Positions 7,994 through 16,457 of a stretch of 64,000 bases of DNA are shown in pieces. The translations under genes and the position numbers were made by a program. The stretch is taken from the NCBI RefSeq assembly GCF_014202335.1, contig NZ_JACHGP010000002.1, positions 372,001-436,000 of the forward strand, written 5' to 3'. This DNA comes from Mycobacterium sp. AZCC_0083. GTDB taxonomy: Bacteria; Actinomycetota; Actinomycetes; Mycobacteriales; Mycobacteriaceae. The notes under the pieces were generated by a model. It saw only the letters and a list, made by a program, of their open reading frames with translations. It had not been told where the DNA came from and made no database searches. Each line of letters starts with the position of its first letter. Position 1 is the first letter of the stretch.

Positions 7994-8902
7994 ATGAAAC
8001 CAAGTGGGGCGGTCCTCATCGCCGCAGGCGCACTCTCAATATGCACCGCCTTGGCGGGGTGCGGCTCAGATTCCTCCTCTAGTCAGACTTCAAGCCCACC
8101 GGGCGGGGTAATCCCGTCGGTCGCGAAGGACCCGGCTCTCGCAGCGAAGGTGCCCGCAGACATCCAGAGCGCAGGCGTGATCCACGTGGCTTCGGATGCC
8201 ACCTATCCGCCGTTCGAGTCAGTCCAAGACGGCGTGGTGGTTGGGCTTGAACCGGACTTGGCCAAGGCGATTGGCGACGTGCTCGGCGTTCGGGTGGAGT
8301 TCGCCAACACGTCATTCGACGCCATCATCCCGTCCTTGGCCGCGAACAAGGTCGACATGGCCATGTCCTCCATCGGCGACAACAAGGAGCGACAGAACAC
8401 GGTCGACTTCGTCACGTATTACTGGAACGGCACGCTCGTCCTGGTGAAGAAGGGAAACCCGAAGCAGCTCAAGGCCGACCAGACGTGCGGTGCGCACATC
8501 GGGGTGATTCGCGGCTCACTGCAGCAGACGACTTTCCTTCCCGCCCAGGCGCCAAAGTGCGCGAGCGATGGCAAACCGGCTCCGATCGCGGAGGTCTATC
8601 AGACCGGACCGCAGGCCCAGCTGGCATTACAGAGCGGCCGCATTGACGGCGTCATGTCAGACGCCCCTCCATTGCTGGACGTGGTGGCACAGCAGGCTGA
8701 GATATTCGAAACGGTTGGGCCGCTGATTCGAAACCCAAACCCTGGCGGAGCGGCATTTCCGAAGGGCAGCAAGCTGGTCGACCCGGTGCATGAAGCCCTC
8801 GATGTCTTGTTCAAGAACGGCACCTATACGGCGATTCTCAAGAAGTGGAACCTGGAGAGCATCGCGATCGATCGGCCGCAGATCAACGGCGCGGTGTCAT
8901 GA
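7994..8902 (+). CDS. Amino-acid ABC transporter substrate-binding lipoprotein (family 3)
   Basis: Secreted, membrane-anchored solute-binding protein of 302 residues. The N-terminus is a lipoprotein signal with the lipobox LAGC (Cys23) followed by a serine-rich linker. The mature part has the family 3 pattern: [42 protein letters not shown], and a C-terminal [21 protein letters not shown] precedes ATG 7994; the open frame extends much further upstream inside the previous gene and is not used. It overlaps the permease gene by ATGA. It probably captures a polar or charged amino acid-like compound for the flanking oxidases. Confidence 0.93.
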   Translation: MKPSGAVLIAAGALSICTALAGCGSDSSSSQTSSPPGGVIPSVAKDPALAAKVPADIQSAGVIHVASDATYPPFESVQDGVVVGLEPDLAKAIGDVLGVRVEFANTSFDAIIPSLAANKVDMAMSSIGDNKERQNTVDFVTYYWNGTLVLVKKGNPKQLKADQTCGAHIGVIRGSLQQTTFLPAQAPKCASDGKPAPIAEVYQTGPQAQLALQSGRIDGVMSDAPPLLDVVAQQAEIFETVGPLIRNPNPGGAAFPKGSKLVDPVHEALDVLFKNGTYTAILKKWNLESIAIDRPQINGAVS

Positions 8903-9807
8903 CAGCGACAACCGCGGCGCTCCGCTCGGTCGAACCAGTTGTGAAGCTGCGCCACCCCGGCCGCTGGATCACCTACGCCGTCGCCGCAGTGCTGGCCGCG
9001 ATGCTGGTGAACACACTTCTGACCAACAAGAACTTCGGCTGGGACGTCGTCGGGCATTATATCGTTTCCGGACAAATCCTGTCCGGACTGGTCAAGACCG
9101 TCGAGCTGACCGTCATCGCCATGGTGATCGGCATCGCGCTCGGCGGTCTGCTCGCCGTCATGCGTCTGTCGAGCAACCCGGCCGTGGCGAGTTTCGCATC
9201 GGCCTATATCTGGTTCTTTCGTGGCACTCCAGTATTCGTGCAACTGCTGTTCTGGGGCTACGCCTCGGCGCTGTATCCGCGTCTCGGGCTGGGCGTCCCA
9301 TTCGGGCCAACGTTGTTGTCGGCAGAGACCAACAGTCTGATCACACCCTTCATCGCCGCGATCTTGGGCCTGGGCTTGAACGAGGGTGCCTACATGGCGG
9401 AGATCGTGCGCGGAGGGATTCTCTCGGTCGACCGCGGCCAAACGGAAGCGGCCCAGGCTCTTGGCATGTCACATCTTCGAACTCTGAGGCGGATCGTCGT
9501 CCCTCAGGCCATGCGCGTCATCATTCCGCCGACCGGGAACCAGGTGATCTCCATGCTCAAGACCACCTCACTGGTCAGCGTGCTGGCGTTTCCAGAACTC
9601 CTCTACTCGGCACAACTCGTCTATTCGCAGAATTTCAAAACCATCCCGCTACTGCTCACGGCCTCGCTGTGGTACCTGCTGATGACCTCTGTACTAACCA
9701 TTGGGCAGCACTATCTCGAACGGCATTTCAGCCGCAGCGACCGCGGCCCATCTCGCCGAAATATCGCTGCTCGAAATGCAATTCAGCAGCCGGCGGAGGC
9801 GCGATGA
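8899..9807 (+). CDS. Amino-acid ABC transporter permease
   Basis: Inner-membrane permease of 302 residues of the HisMQ/GlnP type with five or more predicted membrane segments. The cytoplasmic loop contacting the ATPase is visible as [29 protein letters not shown] (EAA motif), and the periplasmic-side motif [15 protein letters not shown] is classic for this family. ATG 8899 overlaps the stop of the binding-protein gene. As only one permease is encoded, it presumably forms a homodimer. Confidence 0.94.
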   Translation: MTATTAALRSVEPVVKLRHPGRWITYAVAAVLAAMLVNTLLTNKNFGWDVVGHYIVSGQILSGLVKTVELTVIAMVIGIALGGLLAVMRLSSNPAVASFASAYIWFFRGTPVFVQLLFWGYASALYPRLGLGVPFGPTLLSAETNSLITPFIAAILGLGLNEGAYMAEIVRGGILSVDRGQTEAAQALGMSHLRTLRRIVVPQAMRVIIPPTGNQVISMLKTTSLVSVLAFPELLYSAQLVYSQNFKTIPLLLTASLWYLLMTSVLTIGQHYLERHFSRSDRGPSRRNIAARNAIQQPAEAR

Positions 9808-10628
9808 CCATCGCGAGTGGAGACACCTGCAAGTCGACCGCGAATGGCGCCGCGCAACCCCTGGCCTCCGTTCCGATGGTCAAGGCCGTCAACGTTCACA
9901 AGAGCTTTGGCCATATCGCAGTACTGAAGGGTATCGATCTCGAGGTGCAACGTGGCGAGGTGATGACACTGCTCGGACCGTCCGGATCGGGAAAGTCTAC
10001 GTTCCTGAGATTGATCAACCACCTCGAACCCTTGAGTGCCGGAAGGCTATACGTAGACGGTTCTCTCGTTGGTTACAGCGAGCGCAACGAACGGCTACAC
10101 GAACTTCGTCCCTCGGCCATCGAGCGACAGCGAGCTGACCTAGGGATGGTGTTCCAGCGTTTCAATCTCTTCGGTCACATGACCGCCTTGGAGAATGTCA
10201 TGGAAGCGCCTGTCGGCGTCCGAAAAGAGAAGCGCACCATAGTCCAGAAGCGCGCTTTGGAGTTGCTCGATCGAGTTGGGCTCGGGGACAAGGCGTCGTC
10301 ATATCCCAGCTCCTTGTCAGGTGGACAGCAGCAACGGGTGGCCATCGCTCGTGCCCTTGCCATGCAACCGAAGCTGATGCTCTTCGATGAACCAACTTCC
10401 GCACTTGACCCCGAGCTAGTAGGGGAGGTGCTCGACGTGATGAAGGACCTCGCCCGATCGGGCATGACGATGGTCGTCGTCACCCATGAGATCGGCTTCG
10501 CGCGTGAAGTTGCCGACCACGCCGTGTTCATCGACGACGGTGTCGTCGTCGAAAGTGGCGAACCTGCCCAGGTTCTCACCAATCCGCAGCATCCGCGAAC
10601 CAAAGCGTTTCTGAGCAAAGTACTTTGA
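9804..10628 (+). CDS. Amino-acid ABC transporter ATP-binding protein
   Basis: ATPase of 274 residues of the GlnQ/HisP type. Walker [10 protein letters not shown], signature [15 protein letters not shown], Walker [15 protein letters not shown] and the H-loop VVVTHE are all intact. ATG 9804 overlaps the permease stop. It has about 28 extra residues before the first strand of the nucleotide-binding domain ([12 protein letters not shown]). It completes the importer with the two preceding genes. Confidence 0.95.
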   Translation: MTIASGDTCKSTANGAAQPLASVPMVKAVNVHKSFGHIAVLKGIDLEVQRGEVMTLLGPSGSGKSTFLRLINHLEPLSAGRLYVDGSLVGYSERNERLHELRPSAIERQRADLGMVFQRFNLFGHMTALENVMEAPVGVRKEKRTIVQKRALELLDRVGLGDKASSYPSSLSGGQQQRVAIARALAMQPKLMLFDEPTSALDPELVGEVLDVMKDLARSGMTMVVVTHEIGFAREVADHAVFIDDGVVVESGEPAQVLTNPQHPRTKAFLSKVL

Positions 10629-10660
10629 GCCGAATGTCATCAGAGAAGGGGCTGCTGCCC

Positions 10661-11824
10661 ATGCGGATCGTCGTAATCGGGGCTGGCGTCATCGGGCTGT
10701 CCGTCGCAACCGAACTAGCCCGGCGAGGTGCCCGTGTCACTGTCGTCGAGCAGCACACGCCAGGTGCAGGCACCTCGGCTACGAGCTACGGATGGGTCAA
10801 CGCGAATGCGAAGGAACCGCGCGACTACTACGAGCTCAACCTGGCGGGCCTGGAGGCACATCACCGCCTCGCACGGAGGACGGATGGCCGATGGTTCGGA
10901 ACCGGTGGCCATGTCGAGTTCGCGACCGACTCGGCCCATCGCGAGGAGCTTGATCGTCGGCTGAACCGGCTGCGCGACTACGGGTACGACGTCGAGATGA
11001 TCACCTCTGACCGGGCTCGGCAACTCGCGCCGGACTTGATCGTCCCGGCTGACGCCGACCCGATCGCGTTCTACCCGCGCGAGGCGTACTGCCATCCCCA
11101 GCTATACCTCGCTCATTTGCTCAATATGGCCGCTGGTTTGGGTGTGCAGGTGATCAGCCAGACAGAGGTCAAAACGATTGACGTCGAGAGCGATCGCCGT
11201 ACGGTGCGGCTCACCGACGGGTCGGCCATCGGATGCGATCAGGTCGTGAGCTGCGTCGGGCGCTGGACCGAAACGCTGCTGACCCGGTTCGGCGTCACCA
11301 TGCCCATGGCGAGATTCGAACGCGCCGGCGACGCGGTGGCCGGATACCTCGCCGTCACCAATCCTCTTCCCGTATGGCTGTCGCGGCTCGTGACAACCTC
11401 GCAGCTCAATGTACGTCCCGCTGGCGGGGGAAGACTGATGCTCCAAGCGCTCGACCTCGACGTCACGGCCGATCCACACGCCGTACCAACAACCGATTCC
11501 CCAGTGGCCGAGGAGCTTCTGGACCGCCTCGCGGGCGTACTCGACCACACGGGGAGCGCCTCCATCACGGAGCTGCATGTCGGCCAACGGGCCCTTCCGG
11601 CTGACGGTCGCGCCGTTGCCGGGCCGCTGCCATCCGTGCCCTGGCTGTATGTCATCGCTACCCACAGCGGGATCACTCTCGCTCCGTTGCTGGGCAATCT
11701 CGTCGCAGAGGAGATCGCCGCAGAGACGCCCCAGGCCCTACTCACTGCGTTCCGGCCCGATCGGCTGCTTGATGGCGCCGACGGACACGCGCCGCTACCG
11801 GCCCGAAGACCTGGCCAGCAGTAG
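10661..11824 (+). CDS. FAD-dependent oxidoreductase, second DAO-family enzyme
   Basis: Flavoprotein of 387 residues in the DAO family. The FAD fold starts immediately at MRIVVIGAGVIGLSVATEL, and the C-terminal flavin segment is YVIATHSGITLAPLLGNL. ATG 10661 is preferred because GAGAAGGGG precedes it and the Rossmann strand starts at residue 2; the frame is open back to the end of the ATPase gene. The protein is clearly different from the DAO enzyme at 6736. The two either act on successive intermediates or on different stereoisomers brought in by the same importer. Confidence 0.9.
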   Translation: MRIVVIGAGVIGLSVATELARRGARVTVVEQHTPGAGTSATSYGWVNANAKEPRDYYELNLAGLEAHHRLARRTDGRWFGTGGHVEFATDSAHREELDRRLNRLRDYGYDVEMITSDRARQLAPDLIVPADADPIAFYPREAYCHPQLYLAHLLNMAAGLGVQVISQTEVKTIDVESDRRTVRLTDGSAIGCDQVVSCVGRWTETLLTRFGVTMPMARFERAGDAVAGYLAVTNPLPVWLSRLVTTSQLNVRPAGGGRLMLQALDLDVTADPHAVPTTDSPVAEELLDRLAGVLDHTGSASITELHVGQRALPADGRAVAGPLPSVPWLYVIATHSGITLAPLLGNLVAEEIAAETPQALLTAFRPDRLLDGADGHAPLPARRPGQQ

Positions 11825-11861
11825 TCTCAGCCTCAATGAGTGCAGAAAGCGAGCCGAACAG

Positions 11862-12521
11862 ATGACACGAATCGAACGTGAAACCGTTGCCGATAAGTGC
11901 GCCGCGGTCCTGCGCGATCGCATCCTGAGCGGAACCGTGCGTCCCGGCACCGCCGTCACCGAAGTCGCGGTGGCCGACGAACTCGGCACCTCGCGGTCTA
12001 CGATCCGTCAGGCTCTCAACACGTTGATGTTGGAGGGGCTGCTGACCCGCCATCCCGCGACGCGCGTTCTCCAGGTGACAATGCTCAGCGCCGAGGCTGT
12101 ACACGACATCTACCGCGCCCGTCGATTCCTCGAACTTGGTTCCGTGGATGCTGCCGCCACCGCCACGCCGGAGCAAATCGCACGCATCACCGAGGCAGTA
12201 GAGGATCTCGAGAAGGCCGTCGCCAACAACGGTGTCGCGGGATATGTGGAAGCTGATATGCGTTGTCACTGTGCGTTGGTCTCGCTACTTGGCTCGCAAC
12301 ACCTCTCCGCAGCGCATGCAGAGCTGATGGCGAAGCTTCGGTTGGTCATCACCCAGGCAACGACGATGGAAGAGGTTGCAGCAGAGCTTGCCGAGCACAA
12401 GACGTTCGCGAGCTTGTTGGTGTCCGGATCGATCGCGGCGGCACGGGAGAATCTCGCGGCTCGACTCGACAAGTCTGCCGATGAGGTTGCAAGTCTCGCC
12501 GGACCGCCGAATCCCTTGTAG
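11862..12521 (+). CDS. GntR-family regulator, FCD subfamily
   Basis: Repressor-type regulator of 219 residues. The N-terminal winged helix is visible as RDRILSGTVRPGTAVTEVAVADELG then TSRSTIRQALNTLMLEGLL. The C-terminal all-helical FCD ligand domain carries the metal/ligand residues in the ARRFLELG, MRCHCALVSLLGS and EHKTFASLL segments. It closes the amino-acid oxidase/ABC operon (37 bases after the second oxidase). It is therefore likely autoregulated through the palindrome at 6690-6700, with the imported compound as inducer. Confidence 0.9.
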   Translation: MTRIERETVADKCAAVLRDRILSGTVRPGTAVTEVAVADELGTSRSTIRQALNTLMLEGLLTRHPATRVLQVTMLSAEAVHDIYRARRFLELGSVDAAATATPEQIARITEAVEDLEKAVANNGVAGYVEADMRCHCALVSLLGSQHLSAAHAELMAKLRLVITQATTMEEVAAELAEHKTFASLLVSGSIAAARENLAARLDKSADEVASLAGPPNPL

Positions 12522-12533
12522 CAGAGCGCCCGA

Positions 12534-12854
12534 TCAGGCACGGCGTTGGTGCAGCGCGCCAACCGCGAAGGCCACTAGGTAGTCGTTGAGCGCAACGTAT
12601 GCGGCCCGTGCGGCGTAGCGATCCCGGTCGAGAATCGCGGTGAGAATCGTGGCGTGCAATGCCGCACCTCGGCCGATTTCAGCATGCGCGTCGAGGACGT
12701 GGGTGAGCCAGAAGCGGCGAGACAGGCCCTGCAGCGGCGCCATGGCATCGGCGAGGTAATCGTTGTGCGCGGCGGTGACCATCGGGTCGTGGGAACCCTT
12801 GACCGTCTCGGCGCAGGCTAGCTCTACCGCCGGTGCGCCGTGGAGCGGATCCAC
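12534..12854 (-). pseudogene. C-terminal fragment of a GntR/FCD regulator
   Basis: About 100 codons on the minus strand match only the last helices of an FCD domain: a histidine-rich start (GSHDPMVTAAHNDYL) and the last helices (ILTAILDRDRYAARAAYVALNDYL). No winged helix precedes it. Its 5' side runs straight into an unrelated plus-strand remnant at about 12,840, so the N-terminal half was lost. It is a decayed copy, distinct from the intact GntR gene next to it. Confidence 0.6.
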
Positions 12855-13071
12855 ATCGATGATTCCGTACTAACTCCGGAGGGAAAGCTGGACTTCGCCC
12901 GCATCAAGCCGATCGCACGGATGGCGGGTCGGCCTCACCGCGACGACGCTCACCGGCGCGCTGATCGCGTGCGAAGAAGAATTCGCCAACCTCAGCACCA
13001 AAGTCGCCCCCGAGCGGCTACTGACCGCCACCAGCGACGTGGCCAAGAAGATTCTCAACCGGGTGCCGTAA
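12840..13071 (+). pseudogene. Two short gene tails fused: flavin reductase-like end and an unidentified end
   Basis: From about 12,855 the plus strand encodes DDSVLTPEGKLDFARIKPIAR, which resembles the C-terminal part of small flavin reductase-domain proteins. After about 12,925 a different frame reads VGLTATTLTGALIACEEEF up to KKILNRVP and a TAA stop at 13,069-13,071. That looks like the end of another protein that I cannot identify. Neither piece has a start or a complete domain. The stretch appears to be a scar where genes were deleted. The first assignment rests on about 25 residues and is tentative. Confidence 0.4.
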
Positions 13072-13455
13072 CCGGGCTGGGCGTTTTTCGCCGGAGAGCG
13101 CCATCACGCCCAGCACGGCAAACAGTGCCGCGCCGCCGCCGGCGAAGGTTGCGCCGGGCACTGAAAGTGTGTGGCGGCGAACGCCGCCGACCGCCGCGAG
13201 GACGTCGAGGCCGTCGACGAGAAGCCCCAGCTGAAGTGCGCGGGTGCGCAATTGCGGGGACGTATCCATGATTGCCGCGGCAAGCGTCAGCTCGCGGGAT
13301 CCGAACAGTTGGGCGGTAAGGGGCTGTTGGTGATCAGAACCCAATCCCATGATTCGCGCGGTCTTGGTGGGGGCGAGCCATGCGCTTCCACCGGTAGCGA
13401 ATCGCAGTGCGGCGAAAACACGGATGAGGACGCGTTGATTCTGTAGCGAGGCCAT
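13018..13455 (-). CDS. Small predicted membrane protein
   Basis: Protein of 145 residues with about four hydrophobic segments (for example SRELTLAAAIMD, LGLLVDGLDVLAAVGG, FAGGGAALFAVLGVMALSG). This resembles small four-helix membrane proteins of the DUF4267 kind. ATG 13455 is preceded by AGAAGGTG. The last about 20 codons overlap the plus-strand remnant ending at 13,071, so the natural C-terminus was probably replaced at the deletion scar. The function is unknown. Confidence 0.55.
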   Translation of the reverse strand: MASLQNQRVLIRVFAALRFATGGSAWLAPTKTARIMGLGSDHQQPLTAQLFGSRELTLAAAIMDTSPQLRTRALQLGLLVDGLDVLAAVGGVRRHTLSVPGATFAGGGAALFAVLGVMALSGEKRPARLRHPVENLLGHVAGGGQ

Positions 13456-13511
13456 ACCGAGCACCTTCTCGGATAGGGCTGGCTCCCGTTCGCGAAACCG
13501 AAAGGTTTCAG

Positions 13512-14807
13512 CTAGAAGGCCGCTGGGCGCAGTCGTCGGCTCGACGACGTTTGGGCCGCGGCTCGGCGGTCGCTGATCCGCGTGAGCTGCAATGACTCCA
13601 CTGCGCTTCCAAGTTCCTCGCGAACGTCAGCGATGGCCGCCGTGAAACGGTCACGCTCGTCAACGCGGGGCGCGACGATCCGTAAGGCGTCGGGCTGGAC
13701 GCCGTGGGCAGCACTGAGTACGCGCACTCCGATGCCGTGACGCTGAAACACCGTCGCGACGTCGTCGGAGCGGGCACAGAACGCGTACTGGAAGTGGACG
13801 TTCGTGTTGCACCGTGGCTCGAGACCCTCGACATCGGAGAGCATCTCGGCCAGCCAGGCGTTGTCGGCATGCATCCACGACCGCGAGTGCACCGTCCAGT
13901 GAAAGTCCCGTACCGCCGCACACGCAGCATGCACGTCGACACCCGACAGACCCCAGTTCTCCTGCTCGCCGAAGAGCCTCTTGAGCCGTTCGTGATCGGC
14001 GCACCAGGCAATGCCCGCCCGCATCGCCGCGATGCCGTAGAACTTCGACGTCGATCGCAGCACGACGAGATTGGAAACATCGCAACCAAGGACCGACCAT
14101 TCGATCGGATCTGCCATGAAGTTGACGTAGGACTCGTCGACGACGAGCGTCGCGTCGGGGTGGGCGTCCGCCGCAGCCACCAGATCCTTCGGCTCGAGGA
14201 CGGTGCCGGTTGGATTGTGCGGGTTGGAGATGATGACCAGCCCACCCTTGTCGAGCGCCGCGTCGACCTGCTCCACCGAGGGAAACTGCTCACCGGCCAG
14301 ACTGAACCCGCGGCCGGGAAAGGCCTTGAGGTAATCCGTGTAAGCAGGCAGCGGCACGTGAACCTCGGCGGGGTCGACGTCGCGCCCCATGGCCCAGATG
14401 AACTCGCTGGCTCCGCGTCCTGCGACATACGCGCCGTTCCGTACGCCGGTCGCCCAGCGGTACAGGTCGACGAGGCGCTCCGCGGCGTCGTAGGGGTGGA
14501 GCAGTACCTCGGCGGGGGAAATGGATCGCAGTGCCGCGATCGCCGCCGGCGCGGGGCCGTAGCGATTCACGCATGTGCTCAAGTCCATGTCGACGCCGCG
14601 TCTGGGGTCGCCGCCTTGGGCTCCGAAACTGCTCTGATCTGCTATGGGTCGGCTGAGGCGGGAAGCCGGCGGCCGGTCGTCGATGCGACGGTCCAAGGGG
14701 CCGGCCGACGGCGCCTCCGCCGCGTGCGCGAACATCTCCCGTTGGCGACGCATCTCGATCGCCCGCCACGGGAGCGCATATCGTTGTGAGGCAGGAAAGT
14801 ACGGCAT
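13512..14807 (-). CDS. PLP-dependent class I/II aminotransferase (HisC/CobD-like)
   Basis: Fold-type I PLP enzyme of 431 residues, close in pattern to histidinol-phosphate aminotransferase and threonine-phosphate decarboxylase. ISNPHNPTG (193-201) and VVDESYVNF hold the cofactor ring. K255 in STSKFYG is the Schiff-base lysine, followed by the arginine of MRAGIAW. ATG 14807 has GAGGGTGA at good spacing. This start gives a 73-residue N-terminal extension, rich in Arg, Pro and Ala, before the catalytic core (MDLSTCVNRYGP). The extension is absent from ordinary HisC proteins. The gene is isolated, so its pathway is not evident. Confidence 0.88.
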   Translation of the reverse strand: MPYFPASQRYALPWRAIEMRRQREMFAHAAEAPSAGPLDRRIDDRPPASRLSRPIADQSSFGAQGGDPRRGVDMDLSTCVNRYGPAPAAIAALRSISPAEVLLHPYDAAERLVDLYRWATGVRNGAYVAGRGASEFIWAMGRDVDPAEVHVPLPAYTDYLKAFPGRGFSLAGEQFPSVEQVDAALDKGGLVIISNPHNPTGTVLEPKDLVAAADAHPDATLVVDESYVNFMADPIEWSVLGCDVSNLVVLRSTSKFYGIAAMRAGIAWCADHERLKRLFGEQENWGLSGVDVHAACAAVRDFHWTVHSRSWMHADNAWLAEMLSDVEGLEPRCNTNVHFQYAFCARSDDVATVFQRHGIGVRVLSAAHGVQPDALRIVAPRVDERDRFTAAIADVREELGSAVESLQLTRISDRRAAAQTSSSRRLRPAAF

Positions 14808-14888
14808 GGGATCACCCTCTTGTTCGTGAGCTCGGACCGACACGAACTCACGGTAGGAGGGTTTGCGTAGAGGCGAACGCGTAGTGGA

Positions 14889-15227
14889 CTACCTGTGTTC
14901 GCGCCGCGAGTACTCACCGAAGCGCGTCGCGGGCGGCCCGTCTCGAAGATGAGCTGACCGGCACCCTCCCGGGCCTTCAGGTAGTCGGAGATCGTCTGGG
15001 CCACCTCGCCGTTGGAGGCGTCGACGGCGAGCAACTTGGCCCCGTACCATCCGAGTAACGCTCCCAACTGCAGTTCTAGCTCGGCTTCCCGAACTCGCCC
15101 AGAGGTCGTCGGTGACCATGTAGGGATCGTTGTCCGGAATGCCACAGCGGGGGCATTGCAGGTCCAACTCGAAGTGCCCCCATTCGTAGCGGTGGACAGT
15201 GCCGTTGCTCCACTGATGCTGCCTCAC
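14889..15227 (-). pseudogene. Frameshifted remnant with a zinc-ribbon-like CxxC segment
   Basis: On the minus strand the upstream part reads HFELDLQCPRCGIPDNDPY and MVTDDLWAS, a protein-like stretch with one CxxC pair. Near 15,090 the protein-like signal shifts to another frame (REAELELQLGALLGWYG, then VDASNGEVAQTISDYLKA) and later fades. This looks like one small gene broken by a frameshift, or two remnants abutting. I do not recognise the family. The rest of the 14,808-15,398 interval contains only the operator-like repeats noted below. Confidence 0.3.
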
Positions 15228-15325
15228 GGGTGGTGGCGGCCGCGCGGCACCACCATCGGTGCCCCGCCGAGCGCACCTGAATCTTCCCTGAGAGTTCAGA
15301 TTAGATAGACCATCTCATCAGAAGT

Positions 15326-15364
15326 CGATATATCGTGATATTGATGCGATACAGCGTCGTATCG
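15326..15364. promoter_or_regulatory. Palindromes with CGATA/TATCG half-sites upstream of PadR-like gene
   Basis: CGATATATCG (15326-15335) is a perfect 10-bp palindrome. TATC-GT-GATA (15331-15340) overlaps it. CGATAC-AGCGTC-GTATCG (15347-15364) is a perfect 6-bp inverted repeat with a 6-base centre. A further CGATA lies at 15383-15387, next to the ribosome binding site. PadR proteins bind AT-rich dyads and often repress their own gene, so these are good candidates for autoregulation of the gene starting at 15399. Confidence 0.5.
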
Positions 15365-15398
15365 AATGATCGAGACACCTCACGATAGGGAGACAGAC

Positions 15399-16022
15399 AT
15401 GTTCCACGGTGCATTCCCCGGCGGATTTGGGTTCGGGGGAGCGGGTTTCGGGCCGTTCAGCGGCGGCTTCGGCGGTCCCGGGTTCGGTGGCGGCTTCGGC
15501 GGTCCAGGATTCGGTGGCGGGCCGGGGTTCGGTGGCGGTTTCGGCGGTGGCTTCGGCCCGGGATTTGGCGGGAGGGGCAAGTTTGCAGCCGCAGCCACGG
15601 CTGCGTTATTGCTCGACGGTCCTGCCGATGCCGCCGAAATCACCAGGCGGGCAACCGAGGCAACCGACGGGGCGTTCACCCCGCCAGAAGGTGCCGCCGA
15701 GATCGGCATCGGCCTACTCGCGGGTCGTGGCCTCGCCACCGTCGAGGACGGCGAAGCGACCCTGACGGAGTTCGGCGAGAATCTCCTGGCATGGAGGGGC
15801 ATCAACACCGAGACCGCGCACGCCTTCTTGGCACAGGCCTCGAAGTTCGCAGGCGTTTTCAAGCTGCGTAAGGAGTTCTTCGAGCTCGCTGGACTGGCCC
15901 GCACGATCGCGTGGTCCGGGACCGACGAGCAGAAGGAGAAGCTCGAGGAAGCTCGGACCAAGCTCCTGGCGGCTGTCACCGAGGCAAAGCGGTCGCTGTA
16001 CGCGACACTCGCTGAATCCTGA
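15399..16022 (+). CDS. Glycine-rich PadR-like regulator
   Basis: Protein of 207 residues. Residues 1 to about 60 are a low-complexity region of GGFG and GPGFGG repeats. This is followed by a PadR-like winged helix (FAAAATAALLLDGPADAAEITRR, then GAAEIGIGLLAGRGLATVEDGEATLTEFG) and a helical C-terminus (DEQKEKLEEARTKLLAAVTEAKR) suited to dimerisation. Actinobacterial PadR proteins often carry such glycine-rich N-termini. The winged helix here is divergent, lacking the usual HGYE motif. ATG 15399 follows AGGGAGA. It is a single-gene unit with operator-like dyads upstream and a strong hairpin downstream. Confidence 0.75.
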   Translation: MFHGAFPGGFGFGGAGFGPFSGGFGGPGFGGGFGGPGFGGGPGFGGGFGGGFGPGFGGRGKFAAAATAALLLDGPADAAEITRRATEATDGAFTPPEGAAEIGIGLLAGRGLATVEDGEATLTEFGENLLAWRGINTETAHAFLAQASKFAGVFKLRKEFFELAGLARTIAWSGTDEQKEKLEEARTKLLAAVTEAKRSLYATLAES

Positions 16023-16033
16023 TTCGAATGTCT

Positions 16034-16071
16034 CCCGGCGCGGCCGTGCCTCGCGCACGGTCGCGCCAGGG
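16034..16071 (+). terminator. Strong GC-rich hairpin after PadR-like gene
   Basis: Inverted repeat of 13 bp with one mismatch: GGCGCGGCCGTGC (16037-16049), loop CTCGC, GCACGGTCGCGCC (16055-16067). It is flanked by CCC/GGG that can extend the stem past a bulged A. It begins 12 bases after the stop codon. There is no U-tract, as is usual for actinobacterial terminators. Confidence 0.6.
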
Positions 16072-16457
16072 ACGATCCTGTGGCGAAATCCTCTGCTAGG
16101 CAGGCACTTCAGTCTGCCCATGCGTCTCGTACACGTAAGCGCGCTCGTCCACCTCGATCCGCATGGGCAAGTGATTGCCGGCCGGGACTGTCTTCGAGGA
16201 CGGCCAGCACGTATTCGGCGCCTTCGATGGTGAAGGCAAGGATCCGTACCCACGGGCTGTTCCCTTCTCTGCCTGGAAAGCGTTTGTGCATCAAGCCAGT
16301 ACGCCTGCTGATCAACCTATGAGCTTCGTGCGCACGACGCACTAAACCTCGCCTACAACGCAAGGTATTAGTCGAGCGATTGCCATGCCGGCAATCGCTC
16401 CAGAAAGGCGGCCAAGGCAATCATCATCGTGGTCGCAAGGGCACGCGCAGAGATGCT
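16072..16457. other. Intergenic stretch with weak minus-strand coding traces
   Basis: No intact gene was found between the hairpin and the ABC-F gene. On the minus strand short protein-like stretches appear in different frames: FTIEGAEYVLAVLEDSPG (around 16,200), and MRIEVDERAYVYETHGQT followed by EVPA and a stop (about 16,100-16,165). This is compatible with a frameshifted remnant of a small gene, but the evidence is slight and no family was recognised. Confidence 0.25.

Noticed and set aside
13704..14789. Long open frame on the plus strand opposite the aminotransferase gene
   Set aside because: It is the antisense of a gene with clear PLP motifs, and its composition (Arg, His and Val runs) is that of an antisense frame in GC-rich DNA.
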